64,000 nucleotides of DNA. It comes from Corynebacterium glucuronolyticum (GTDB lineage Bacteria; Actinomycetota; Actinomycetes; Mycobacteriales; Mycobacteriaceae). The position numbers and the translations under genes are program-made. The notes beneath the pieces are model-generated. The model saw only the letters and a list, made by a program, of their open reading frames with translations, was not told the origin of the DNA and did not search any database. The DNA lies in NCBI GenBank assembly GCA_022772305.1, contig JALFAQ010000088.1, positions 25,149-89,148 of the forward strand, in the 5' to 3' direction. Positions 16,974 through 25,515 of the stretch are shown in pieces; the first letter of the stretch is position 1, and each line of letters starts with the position of its first letter.

Positions 16974-18374
16974 ATGACATACCAAAACAAATTGTTCCTG
17001 GCCGGTTCCTTCGTCGATGCCTCCGATGGTGGCACATTCGATGTCACCAACCCGCGTGACGGGTCGGTGATTACCTCGGTTGCCTCGGCTACCGAGGAGG
17101 ATGTGAAGAAAGCCTTCGATGCAGCGTGTGAAGCGCAGGAGGCATGGGCGAAGACGAGTCCGCGCTACCGCGCCGATATCCTGTGGCGCGCCTATGAAGA
17201 AATCATGGAACGCAAGGATGAAATTGCTGAGCTCATGACGCTGGAGCTTGGCCGGGCGCTCCCGGATTCGCAGGGCGAATCCGTGTATGGCGCGGAGTTT
17301 TTCCGGTGGTTTGCGGCAGAAGCGGAGCGGATGTCCGGCGACTACCGCTTGGCGCCCACGGGTAACGCACGCATCGTGGAGGTGCAGCAGCCAGTAGGCC
17401 CGGTTCTTGCCATCACGCCTTGGAACTTCCCGCTGGCAATGGGCACGCGCAAGCTGGGACCGGCACTTGCTGCCGGTTGCACCGTCATTTTGAAGCCCGC
17501 ATCAAAGACACCGCTCACCATGCTTCTCTTGGCGGAAATCCTTGATCATGCGGGTCTGGACAAGGGTGTCGTTTCCATCCTCCCGTGCGCGTCTGCAGCA
17601 CTGGAGCCCCTGTACTCGGATCCGCGCTTGCGGAAGCTCACCTTCACTGGTTCGACGGCTGTGGGGAAGAAGTTGGCTGCGAAGGTACCCACTGCTCGTG
17701 TTTCGCTTGAGCTGGGCGGTAACGCTCCGTTCGTCGTGCTTTCCGACGCTGACATGTCTACCGCTGTCGAAGCTGCGTTGACAGCAAAGATGCGTGGTGC
17801 AGGCCAGGTGTGCATCGCTGCCAACCGCTTCATCGTCCACCGTGACTTGCACGCAGACTTCGTGGCTAAGGTCACCGAATCCCTCAAGAGTTCGGAGTAT
17901 GGTCCTTTGTCCGGAGACGACCAGGTAGAGAAGGTTACTGAGCTCGTCCAATGCGCGCTGGATCAGGGTGCGAAACTTGTCTGGCAAGACGAGGTTCCTG
18001 AAGAGGGGAGCTGGTTCCCACTCACCATCTTGGACAACGTCCCTACCTCCGCCCGCATGTACAAGGAGGAAATCTTCGGACCTGTTGTCGCCGTGTATGA
18101 GGCAGCCAGCGACGAGGAAGCCATCGCCATGGCCAATGACACCAACTTCGGTCTCGCCGGCTACCTGTTCAGCGCGGATCTGCAGCATGCCCTCGACAGT
18201 GCGGAGAAGCTCGAGGTTGGCATGGTGGGAGTCAACAAGGGTGGCATCTCAGATGCTGCTGCCCCCTTCGGTGGTGTCAAGGATTCCGGGCTGGGCCGGG
18301 AAGGTGGCTTCCAGGGAATCGACGAATTCCTGGAACGCAAACTCATCTCCCTGCCTGCTCCCGCTGACAAATAA
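16974..18374 (+). CDS. gabD: NAD(P)+-dependent succinate-semialdehyde dehydrogenase family aldehyde dehydrogenase
   Basis: This 466-residue aldehyde dehydrogenase has the conserved TPWNFPLAMGTRKLGPALAAG, FTGSTAVGK (cofactor binding), LELGGNAPFVV (general base Glu) and GQVCIAANRFIVH (nucleophilic Cys), plus EEIFGPVVAVY and the C-terminal GGVKDSGLGREGG. The succinate-semialdehyde assignment rests on overall similarity to GabD; other short semialdehydes are possible. No gabT or gabP is nearby. The ATG lies seven bases after TACAGT (16961-16966), suggesting a leaderless mRNA. nadC follows 20 bases downstream. Confidence 0.85.
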   Translation: MTYQNKLFLAGSFVDASDGGTFDVTNPRDGSVITSVASATEEDVKKAFDAACEAQEAWAKTSPRYRADILWRAYEEIMERKDEIAELMTLELGRALPDSQGESVYGAEFFRWFAAEAERMSGDYRLAPTGNARIVEVQQPVGPVLAITPWNFPLAMGTRKLGPALAAGCTVILKPASKTPLTMLLLAEILDHAGLDKGVVSILPCASAALEPLYSDPRLRKLTFTGSTAVGKKLAAKVPTARVSLELGGNAPFVVLSDADMSTAVEAALTAKMRGAGQVCIAANRFIVHRDLHADFVAKVTESLKSSEYGPLSGDDQVEKVTELVQCALDQGAKLVWQDEVPEEGSWFPLTILDNVPTSARMYKEEIFGPVVAVYEAASDEEAIAMANDTNFGLAGYLFSADLQHALDSAEKLEVGMVGVNKGGISDAAAPFGGVKDSGLGREGGFQGIDEFLERKLISLPAPADK

Positions 18375-18394
18375 CACGAGAAAGGTGTGATTCC

Positions 18395-19291
18395 ATGCGT
18401 GATGACGCGCTGACCCGTCTCGGACTTGACCCGGAAAAGGCGCGCGATTTTGTACGTCGCGCATTGGAAGAGGACTTGCAGTGGGGTGAGGATGTCACTA
18501 GCCGTGCGACGTTGCCCGGCACCACGGTGACAGCAACGGCGCACGCCCGCGAATGCGGCGTTCTCGCAGGCGTTGCCGTTGGCATCCTTGCGCCGGAGGT
18601 GTACGCGCCGGGGCTTTTGTCCGTCAACGTTCACAAGGCCGATGGTGAACGAGTTCAAACCGGTGACGCGGTTCTATCATTTACCGGACCCGTGACCGAC
18701 ATTCTCACGGTTGAGCGCACTGTCTTAAACATCATCTGCCAGCTGTCTGGCGTAGCGACGCACACAGCTCGCTGGGTGGATGCACTGAGCGGGGAAGTAT
18801 CGGCTCTCACAGGTGACCCCGTGCGTGTGCGGGACACCCGAAAGACAGTTCCTGGCATGCGCATTCTGCAGAAAATGGCTGTCCGGTGTGGTGGTGGGCT
18901 CAATCACCGCATGGGGCTCGGCGACGAAGCGCTCATCAAAGACAACCACATTGCTGCCGTCGGCAGCGTTGCCAACGCGATTGCGAGGGTACGCGAACGT
19001 TACCCGGAGATTCCCGTTGAAGTGGAGTGCGACAGTGTGGATCAGGTTGTTGAAGCAATCGGTGCCGGCGTATCGCTCATTCTTCTGGACAACATGGATC
19101 CCGATACCATCGAAAGGGCTCTCCGGCACACTGTCCCCGCCGGTGTAAAAACAGAAGCATCAGGAGGGTTGACGTTGGAAAATGCCAAGGAATATGCGGC
19201 GACGGGAGTGGACTACATTGCCGTTGGCGCGCTGACTCATTCCTCCAGGGTTTTCGATATCGGGTTAGATATGGATCCGCTCGGTGAATAA
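18395..19291 (+). CDS. nadC: nicotinate-nucleotide pyrophosphorylase (quinolinate phosphoribosyltransferase)
   Basis: This 298-residue protein has the NadC signatures: EDLQWGEDVTS at the N-terminus, RDTRKTVPGMR (PRPP/quinolinate binding), GGGLNHRMGLGDEALIKDNHI, and VEVECDSVDQ. It makes nicotinate mononucleotide from quinolinate and PRPP in NAD synthesis. nadA and nadB are not adjacent; instead it follows gabD, so the pair may be an operon of convenience. The ATG at 18395 has GAAAGG about nine bases upstream. Confidence 0.95.
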   Translation: MRDDALTRLGLDPEKARDFVRRALEEDLQWGEDVTSRATLPGTTVTATAHARECGVLAGVAVGILAPEVYAPGLLSVNVHKADGERVQTGDAVLSFTGPVTDILTVERTVLNIICQLSGVATHTARWVDALSGEVSALTGDPVRVRDTRKTVPGMRILQKMAVRCGGGLNHRMGLGDEALIKDNHIAAVGSVANAIARVRERYPEIPVEVECDSVDQVVEAIGAGVSLILLDNMDPDTIERALRHTVPAGVKTEASGGLTLENAKEYAATGVDYIAVGALTHSSRVFDIGLDMDPLGE

Positions 19292-19572
19292 GTATTCACC
19301 GGAATTTTAATATTCATGACCGTCGGTGTAAAAGCGTCGATACAGGGCGGAACGCTGTTTCCCCGCTAGACGATTTTTGATTGTTCAACACTGCAGGTGT
19401 GTCGATTTATGGGGGTAATCAAAAGAATGAATCAATACCCCTGTTAAAACTAGGTGAACTGTGTTAATTGTAGGTTAACATCAATTGAGCTGAATAGAAT
19501 TCACAAATTATTCATATTTTGTGGTGAAATCTCTGAAAAAGGTGATTTCCCAATGCAAAGAATGGAGAACCT
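19292..19572. promoter_or_regulatory. AT-rich regulatory region upstream of the oligopeptide transporter
   Basis: This 281-base gap is visibly more AT-rich than its surroundings and holds no gene. An inverted repeat GGGGGTA/TACCCC spans about 19409-19433. A direct repeat GTTAA-TTGTAG-GTTAA lies at 19463-19478, which is a weak relative of the GTTAC-N6-GTTAC repeat found upstream of rpf2. The ribosome-binding site GGAGA lies just before the GTG of the binding protein. Regulation by a global factor is an inference from the repeats and from the length of the gap. Confidence 0.4.
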
Positions 19573-21153
19573 GTGTTTCTAAAGAAGACCGTCGCGGCGC
19601 TAACAGCGGGGTTGCTCGCTTTTAGTCTCGCGTCCTGCTCTAGCTCAGAAAGCAGCTCAGCTGCTGGAGCTAATTACATCACCGCGCGTGGCTCGGAACC
19701 CCAAAACCCGCTTCTGCCGGCCAATACCAACGAGGTGGGTGGCGGTAACATCGTCGACCTCATCTACTCCGGCCTGGTTTACTACGATGCCGACGGAAAG
19801 ATCCAGAACGAGATGGCAGAGTCCATCGACCTGGAAGGCGACAAGACCTACCGCGTCACGCTGAAGGACGGAATCTCCTTTGCCGATGGTTCCCCCATCA
19901 CCTCGGAGAGCTTTGTGAAGGCCTGGAACAAGGCCGTCGAAGAGTCCATGCTGAGCGCCTACTTCTTTGAGCCGATCCTCGGCTACGAAGAGGGCGGATC
20001 TTCCATGGAAGGTCTGAAGATCATCGATGACAAGACCTTCACCATTGAGCTGGCACAGGCGGAGGCCGATTTCCCCACGCGTCTTGGTTACTCCGCATTC
20101 TTCCCCATGCACGAGTCCGCGTACGACGATCTCGATGCCTACGGCGAAAATCCCATCGGCAACGGCCCCTACAAGCTCGCTGAGTGGAATCACAACAAAG
20201 ATGCCACCATCGTGCCGAACGAAGAGTACGACGGCGTGCGCACCCCGAAGAACGACGGCGTCCAGTTCGTGTTCTACGCACAAAACGACGCTGCCTACTC
20301 TGACCTGCTCGCAGGCAACCTGGACGTGACCGATGCCATCCCGGATTCGGCATACTCCACCTTTGAGACTGAGCTTGGCGATCGCGCTGTCAATCAGCCC
20401 GCAGCCATCTTCCAGTCCTTCACCATCCCGGAGAGTCTCCCGCACTTCAACGGTGCAGAAGGTAACCTGCGCCGGCAGGCACTGTCCTACGCCATCAACC
20501 GCGACGAGATCACGCAGACCATCTTCGGCGGCACTCGCACCCCGGCTACGGACTTCACCTCCCCGGTTATCCCCGGCCACTCTGACTCCCTTAACGGTGC
20601 TGAGGTCCTGACCTACAACCCGGAGAAGGCAAAGGAACTGTGGGCTGAGGCCGACAAGATTGCTCCCTTCGAAGGCTCCGTGAAGATCTCCTACAACGCC
20701 GATGGCGGCCACCAAGCCTGGGTCGACGCTGTTGCCAACTCGATCCGCAACACCCTTGGTGTGGAAGCAGTGGGCGATCCGTACCCGGATTTCAAGAGCT
20801 TGCGCGACGAGGTGACAAACCGCACGATCACCTCTGCATTCCGTACCGGTTGGCAGGCAGACTACCCGTCACTGGGTAACTTCCTTGGACCGTTGTACGC
20901 AACCGGTGGTGGTTCCAACGACGGTGACTACTCCAATCCCGAGTTCGACTCCCTGCTTAAGCAGGCTGCAGGCGCTCCCGACCCGGAGTCGGCCAACGCG
21001 TTCTACAACCAGGCACAGGAAGTTCTCCTCAAGGACCTCCCGGCCATCCCGCTGTGGTACGCCAACGTCACCGGTGGCTACTCGGAGCATGTCAACGACG
21101 TTGTGTTCTCCTGGAAGTCTGTCCCGCTATACGAGCAGATCACCAAGAACTAA
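19573..21153 (+). CDS. oppA: oligopeptide ABC transporter substrate-binding lipoprotein
   Basis: This 526-residue family-5 solute-binding protein has a lipoprotein signal MFLKKTVAALTAGLLAFSLASC with lipidated Cys22. The mature protein shows the family order: LVYYDADGKIQNEMAESI, TYRVTLKDGISFADGSPITSESFVKAWNKAV, NGPYKLAEWN, and YAINRDEITQTIFGGT. It delivers peptides to the permease encoded downstream. The GTG start has AATGGAGAA upstream. A strong hairpin in the 196-base gap before oppB probably lets oppA mRNA accumulate above the permease mRNA. The exact substrate is unknown. Confidence 0.92.
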   Translation: MFLKKTVAALTAGLLAFSLASCSSSESSSAAGANYITARGSEPQNPLLPANTNEVGGGNIVDLIYSGLVYYDADGKIQNEMAESIDLEGDKTYRVTLKDGISFADGSPITSESFVKAWNKAVEESMLSAYFFEPILGYEEGGSSMEGLKIIDDKTFTIELAQAEADFPTRLGYSAFFPMHESAYDDLDAYGENPIGNGPYKLAEWNHNKDATIVPNEEYDGVRTPKNDGVQFVFYAQNDAAYSDLLAGNLDVTDAIPDSAYSTFETELGDRAVNQPAAIFQSFTIPESLPHFNGAEGNLRRQALSYAINRDEITQTIFGGTRTPATDFTSPVIPGHSDSLNGAEVLTYNPEKAKELWAEADKIAPFEGSVKISYNADGGHQAWVDAVANSIRNTLGVEAVGDPYPDFKSLRDEVTNRTITSAFRTGWQADYPSLGNFLGPLYATGGGSNDGDYSNPEFDSLLKQAAGAPDPESANAFYNQAQEVLLKDLPAIPLWYANVTGGYSEHVNDVVFSWKSVPLYEQITKN

Positions 21154-21169
21154 ACCGACAACCACACAC

Positions 21170-21191
21170 GTGCCTGCAGATCAGCAGGCAC
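21170..21191 (+). other. small hairpin after oppA
   Basis: GTGCCTGC and GCAGGCAC form a perfect 8-base-pair stem with a 6-base loop directly after the oppA stop. There is no U tract, so it more likely protects the oppA 3' end or causes partial termination than acts as a full terminator. Confidence 0.5.
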
Positions 21192-21238
21192 AGCTAACAA
21201 TTTGAATCATTCATAGAGGCACCAATCTGGTTTTCCAG

Positions 21239-21284
21239 CACCCCGCTGCGGCAGCGCGAAAACGCGTCGTCCGCACGCGGGGTG
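21239..21284 (+). other. long GC-rich hairpin in the oppA-oppB gap
   Basis: Arms CACCCCG-CTGCGG-CAGCGCG and CGCG...CCGCA..CGGGGTG fold around an AAAA loop into a stem of about 17-20 base pairs with small mismatches. It has no U tract. Such structures between a binding-protein gene and its permease genes usually block 3' exonucleases and raise the binding protein:permease ratio. Confidence 0.55.
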
Positions 21285-21349
21285 GGTGCGTCTATCCAGC
21301 ACGTCAGGCCACCCCCTACTACTTGTTAAAAGAAAGGAGCTACGCGCAT

Positions 21350-22276
21350 ATGTTCCGTTACATCGGGCGGCGCTTGCTCCAGATGATCCCTGTGTTCATC
21401 GGTGCGACACTGCTTCTTTACTCCCTCGTGTTCCTTATGCCCGGTGACCCCGTGGCAGCCCTCGGCGGTGACCGAGGCATCAGTGAGGCCGCACGAGCTC
21501 GTATTGAAGCTGAATACAACCTTGACAAACCGTTTATCGTCCAGTATCTCCTCTACCTCAAGGGAATCCTCACCCTCGATTTCGGTACAACCTTTTCCGG
21601 TCAGCCCGTTTCTCACGTGATGGCGAATGCCTTCCCCGTGACCATCAAACTGGCTGTTATGGCACTGGCCTTTGAAGCTATCTTGGGCATCACCGTCGGT
21701 GTTATCGCCGGTGTGCGCCGTGGCGGCATCTTCGATTCCACGGTGCTTCTCGTCTCCCTCTTCGTGATCGCCGTGCCCTCCTTCGTTATCGGGTTTGTCC
21801 TTCAGTTCCTCGTCGGTGTGAAGTGGGGGATACTTCCCGTGACAGTGGGCAGAAACGAATCCTTTGAGGCGCTTCTCATGCCCGCCGTCGTACTCGGAGC
21901 GCTCTCGTTTGCCTACGTGCTTCGTCTCACACGTCAATCCGTGAGCGAGAACCTCAGTGCAGACTATGTGCGCACAGCAACGGCCAAAGGTATGAGCAAG
22001 GGTGCGGTGATGGGACGCCACGTGCTGCGAAACTCACTCATTCCAGTGGTGACATTCCTCGGCGCTGACCTCGGCGCCCTTATGGGCGGTGCCATTGTCA
22101 CCGAAGGCATCTTCGGCATCAACGGCGTGGGTGGTTCCATTTACCAGGCGATCCTCAAAGGCGAACCGGCCACTGTGGTGAGCTTCACTACCGTTCTCGT
22201 CATCGTGTACATCATCGCCAACCTCATCGTTGACCTCATTTACGCTCTGCTAGATCCGAGGATTCGCTATGCCTAA
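21350..22276 (+). CDS. oppB: oligopeptide ABC transporter permease (OppB/DppB type)
   Basis: This 308-residue permease has six predicted membrane helices. It begins MFRYIGRRLLQMIPVFIGATLLLYSLVFLMPGDP, the hallmark of DppB/OppB subunits, and has the cytoplasmic EAA loop DYVRTATAKGMSKGAVMGRHVLRNSLIP that docks the ATPase. It pairs with OppC. I place the start at the ATG at 21350, preceded by AAAGGAG at 21334-21340. An in-frame start at 21323 would place that ribosome-binding site inside the gene. It overlaps oppC by eight bases. Confidence 0.93.
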   Translation: MFRYIGRRLLQMIPVFIGATLLLYSLVFLMPGDPVAALGGDRGISEAARARIEAEYNLDKPFIVQYLLYLKGILTLDFGTTFSGQPVSHVMANAFPVTIKLAVMALAFEAILGITVGVIAGVRRGGIFDSTVLLVSLFVIAVPSFVIGFVLQFLVGVKWGILPVTVGRNESFEALLMPAVVLGALSFAYVLRLTRQSVSENLSADYVRTATAKGMSKGAVMGRHVLRNSLIPVVTFLGADLGALMGGAIVTEGIFGINGVGGSIYQAILKGEPATVVSFTTVLVIVYIIANLIVDLIYALLDPRIRYA

Positions 22277-23375
22277 AAACACTGACAATTCGAATACCTT
22301 TTCGGACTCGACGGCACCGGACATGGTGCGGGTACCGGAGGAGGGCATCCGCATCGCAGACCAGGCGACGGAAGATCAGATGGATGCAATCCACCGCACC
22401 GAGAGCCTCATGAACGATACCGTCACCGGCGGTTGCGTCCTGCCCGGCCAGGAATACTACGTTTCTGCCACCGACGAACAGGGGCTTGGCGCAGTCGACG
22501 CAGTTCCCGACGAGGCTGCCCCCAGCTCCATGTGGGGTGAAGCCTGGCGTTATCTCCGCAAGCGCCCCATGTTCTGGGCCTCCGCTGTGCTCATCTTATG
22601 CGCGGTGCTACTGGCCATGTTCCCGCAGATGTTTACCTCCACGGATCCCCGATTCTGCGAGCTCAGTAACTCCCTTGCCGGTCCACAACCGGGGCACCCC
22701 TTCGGCTTTGACCGGCAGGGCTGTGACATTTACTCCCGCGTCATTTTCGGTGCCCGGGCATCGGTGACGGTGGGTATTCTCACCACCATCGCAGTGACGA
22801 TTCTGGGGACAATTATTGGCTCTGTCGCCGGCTATTTCGGCGGCATCTGGGACACGATTTTGTCTCGGCTCACTGATATCTTCTTCGCTGTGCCCTTGGT
22901 TCTCGCAGCGATTGTTGTCATGCAGATGTTTAAGGAGCAGCGCACCATCTGGACCGTGGTCATTGCGCTGAGTATTTTCGGCTGGACCAACATTGCCCGT
23001 ATCACCCGTGGTGCGGTGATGAGCGTGAAGAACGAGGAGTTCGTCACCGCTGCTCGTGCCGTTGGTGCCTCCAAGTTTAAGATTCTCACCAGCCATATTC
23101 TGCCCAATGCTGCAGCGCCGATCATCGTGTACGCGACGGTGGCACTCGGCACCTTTATTGTCGCGGAGGCAACGCTGTCCTTCCTGGGTATCGGGTTGCC
23201 ATCCACCGTTGTTTCCTGGGGTGGCGATATCTCCGCGGCTCAGGCTTCCCTGCGCACGCAGCCGATGGTGCTGTTCTACCCGGCTATCGCGCTGGCACTG
23301 ACTGTTTTGAGCTTCATCATGATGGGTGACGTGGTTCGCGATGCGCTTGACCCGAAGGCGAGGAAGCGCTCGTGA
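22269..23375 (+). CDS. oppC: oligopeptide ABC transporter permease (OppC/DppC type)
   Basis: This 368-residue permease is longer than the usual ~300. An extra ~85-residue hydrophilic, acidic N-terminal region precedes the WRYLRKRPMFWASAVLILCAV helix common to OppC proteins. The FGFDRQGCDIYSRVIFGARASV motif and the EAA loop EFVTAARAVGASKFKILTSHILPNA are clear. The function of the N-terminal extension is unknown. Translation is coupled on both sides: eight bases overlap with oppB and four with oppDF. Confidence 0.92.
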   Translation: MPKNTDNSNTFSDSTAPDMVRVPEEGIRIADQATEDQMDAIHRTESLMNDTVTGGCVLPGQEYYVSATDEQGLGAVDAVPDEAAPSSMWGEAWRYLRKRPMFWASAVLILCAVLLAMFPQMFTSTDPRFCELSNSLAGPQPGHPFGFDRQGCDIYSRVIFGARASVTVGILTTIAVTILGTIIGSVAGYFGGIWDTILSRLTDIFFAVPLVLAAIVVMQMFKEQRTIWTVVIALSIFGWTNIARITRGAVMSVKNEEFVTAARAVGASKFKILTSHILPNAAAPIIVYATVALGTFIVAEATLSFLGIGLPSTVVSWGGDISAAQASLRTQPMVLFYPAIALALTVLSFIMMGDVVRDALDPKARKRS

Positions 23376-25120
23376 CACAGACGGAAAAGAGTAAGGCAAT
23401 GAGTACACCGCAACCACAGGCAACCGTGGCGTCGACAAGCGAACCACTGCTGCGCGTAAGCGACCTGAAAGTGGAATTCGAGTCCTCTACCGGCGTTGTC
23501 GAAGCCGTGCGCGACTTCGACCTCACCATTTACCCCGGCCAGTCCGTGGCCATCGTGGGGGAGTCCGGCTCCGGCAAGTCGACCGCAGCGATGAGCCTCC
23601 TTGGTCTCCTCCCCGGCAGTGGCAAGGTCACCCACGGCTCCATCACCTTCGAGGGTGAGGAGCTTAATGGGCTATCCGATAAAGAATGGCAAAAGTACCG
23701 CGGTTCCCACATCGGGCTTGTTCCGCAAGATCCGATGAGCAACCTCAACCCGGTGTGGCGAATCGGCACGCAAGTGGAGGAGTCACTGCGCGCCAACAAC
23801 ATCGCCTCCGGTTCCGAGGCTCACGCTAAGGTGGTCGAGCTACTCGGCCACGCAGGGCTTCCCGACGCCGAGAGGCGCGCAAAGCAGTTCCCGCACGAAT
23901 TCTCCGGTGGTATGCGCCAGCGTGCGCTTATTGCCATCGGTTTGGCTGCGAATCCGCGTCTGCTCATCGCCGACGAGCCGACTTCAGCGCTCGATGTCAC
24001 AGTGCAGAAGCGCATCCTCGACCACCTGGGGACCCTCATTAAAGAATCCGGCACTGCGTTGCTGTTCATCACCCACGATCTCGGTCTTGCCGCCGAGCGC
24101 GCTGATTTCGTCGTGGTCATGCACCGTGGGCGAATCGTGGAAAAGGGACCGAGCCTGGAGATACTGCGCAACCCCAAGCACCCCTACACACAGCGGTTAG
24201 TAAAGGCGGCCCCGTCTCTTGCCTCCGCCCGCATCCAGTCCGCACGCAACCAGGGGCTCACCTCGTCTGAGCTGAAGGCCTCCCAAGGTAGCAGCGACGA
24301 AACTGTTGTCGAGGTGCACAACTTGGTCAAGGAGTTTGATATCCGGGGTGCAGCACACGGCAAGGAGATTCTCCGTGCCGTCGATGATGTGTCGTTCTAC
24401 CTGCGTCGTGGTACGACGACAGCGTTGGTAGGTGAATCCGGTTCCGGTAAGTCCACCGTAGCCAACATGGTTCTCGGATTGCTCAAACCCACCAGTGGCA
24501 CCGTGAACTACGAAGGTCGCGACATGTCCACCATGAGTGAGAAGGAGCTGTTTGCCTTGCGCAAGAAGCTCCAGGTCGTGTTCCAAAACCCCTACGGATC
24601 GCTCGACCCCATGTTCTCCATCTACCGGTGTATTGAGGAGCCACTCAAGCTCCACAAGGTGGGAAACAGGAAGCAGCGTGAGACACGCGTTGCGGAACTC
24701 CTGGACATGGTCAATATGCCTCGATCTGCGATGCGTCGCTACCCCAATGAGTTGTCGGGCGGTCAGCGCCAGCGCATTGCTATCGCACGCGCCATGGCAT
24801 TGCAACCGGGAGTTCTCATCCTCGACGAGGCCGTCTCTGCGCTGGACGTTCTTGTGCAAAACCAGATCATCCAGCTGCTGGCGGATCTGCAGGAAGAATT
24901 CCGGCTGAGCTACCTCTTCATCACCCATGATCTCGCCGTCGTGCGGCAGACCGCCGATGACATCGTCGTGATGGAAAAGGGGCGAATCGTGGAAAAGGGA
25001 ACAGCGGACGGCATCTTCGATTCCCCGCAGGAAACCTACACCAAGGAGCTCATTGCGGCCGTGCCCGGCCTCAACATTGAGTTGGGAACAGGCGACCACT
25101 TGGGTATTGATATCCGGTAA
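23372..25120 (+). CDS. oppDF: oligopeptide ABC transporter ATP-binding protein, OppD-OppF fusion
   Basis: This 582-residue protein carries two complete ABC ATPase domains in tandem. Domain 1 (about 25-280) has GESGSGKS, the signature FSGGMRQRALIAIGLA and LIADEPTSALDV. Domain 2 (about 310-560) has GESGSGKS, LSGGQRQRIAIARAMA and LILDEAVSALDV. The fused layout replaces separate OppD and OppF subunits and makes a transporter with one ATPase chain. The GTG at 23372 overlaps the oppC stop (GTGA). An internal ATG at 23399 that loses only a short leader is also possible. The linker lacks the typical OppD iron-sulfur cysteines. Confidence 0.93.
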   Translation: MTQTEKSKAMSTPQPQATVASTSEPLLRVSDLKVEFESSTGVVEAVRDFDLTIYPGQSVAIVGESGSGKSTAAMSLLGLLPGSGKVTHGSITFEGEELNGLSDKEWQKYRGSHIGLVPQDPMSNLNPVWRIGTQVEESLRANNIASGSEAHAKVVELLGHAGLPDAERRAKQFPHEFSGGMRQRALIAIGLAANPRLLIADEPTSALDVTVQKRILDHLGTLIKESGTALLFITHDLGLAAERADFVVVMHRGRIVEKGPSLEILRNPKHPYTQRLVKAAPSLASARIQSARNQGLTSSELKASQGSSDETVVEVHNLVKEFDIRGAAHGKEILRAVDDVSFYLRRGTTTALVGESGSGKSTVANMVLGLLKPTSGTVNYEGRDMSTMSEKELFALRKKLQVVFQNPYGSLDPMFSIYRCIEEPLKLHKVGNRKQRETRVAELLDMVNMPRSAMRRYPNELSGGQRQRIAIARAMALQPGVLILDEAVSALDVLVQNQIIQLLADLQEEFRLSYLFITHDLAVVRQTADDIVVMEKGRIVEKGTADGIFDSPQETYTKELIAAVPGLNIELGTGDHLGIDIR

Positions 25121-25170
25121 CACCGCGCTGCCACAGGCAGGCAAGCGGTCCGACTAAGAAACACAGTGGA

Positions 25171-25200
25171 AAGCGGAGGGAAGCAACCCTCCGCTTTTCG
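25171..25200. terminator. bidirectional terminator after oppDF and csm
   Basis: AAGCGGAGGG and CCCTCCGCTT pair perfectly around AAGCAA and are followed by TTTTCG. The A-rich left flank also makes it usable from the minus strand for the convergent csm gene. Confidence 0.8.
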
Positions 25201-25217
25201 TCTGCTAAAGCTGGGTA

Positions 25218-25493
25218 TCAGCCCAGCTTGCCACGGCCGAGGCGGAGCAGAATCGCAGCGAGCGCGGGTCCTTCCTCGCCAATCTCTTCGCGGAACTGGT
25301 TGACGATTTCTACCTCGCGGGTATGCACCAACCGCACGCCACCGGATGCACGACGCGTGCGGCCAATGGCGCGGGAGATTTCCGTGCGCTTTTTCACCGC
25401 CTCCAAAATGACGTGATCGAGGCGGTCAATTTCCTTCCTGAGCTGCGTGATTTCGGCTTCGCTCAGTTGATCTTCTGCACCGGTGTTACTCAT
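25218..25493 (-). CDS. csm: chorismate mutase (AroQ class, stand-alone)
   Basis: This 91-residue all-helical protein fits the AroQ-delta type monofunctional chorismate mutases of actinobacteria. Conserved elements are LRKEIDRLDHVILEAVKKRTEIS, the active-site Arg/Lys residues of the first helix, and RLVHTREVEIVNQF. It converts chorismate to prephenate for Phe/Tyr synthesis and in this lineage is activated by complex formation with DAHP synthase. The ATG at 25493 lies seven bases after TACAAT on the minus strand, suggesting a leaderless mRNA. It is divergent from pcrA with only 22 bases between. Confidence 0.9.
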   Translation of the reverse strand: MSNTGAEDQLSEAEITQLRKEIDRLDHVILEAVKKRTEISRAIGRTRRASGGVRLVHTREVEIVNQFREEIGEEGPALAAILLRLGRGKLG

Positions 25494-25515
25494 ACCCGCT
25501 ATTGTATAACTCGTT
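25494..25515. promoter_or_regulatory. 22-base divergent csm/pcrA promoter with overlapping -10 elements
   Basis: On the minus strand TACAAT (plus 25501-25506) precedes the csm ATG by seven bases. On the plus strand TATAAC (25505-25510) precedes the pcrA ATG by five bases. The two hexamers share two bases, so polymerase binding in one direction should exclude the other, and both transcripts would lack a 5' leader. This is a prediction from spacing. Confidence 0.5.
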
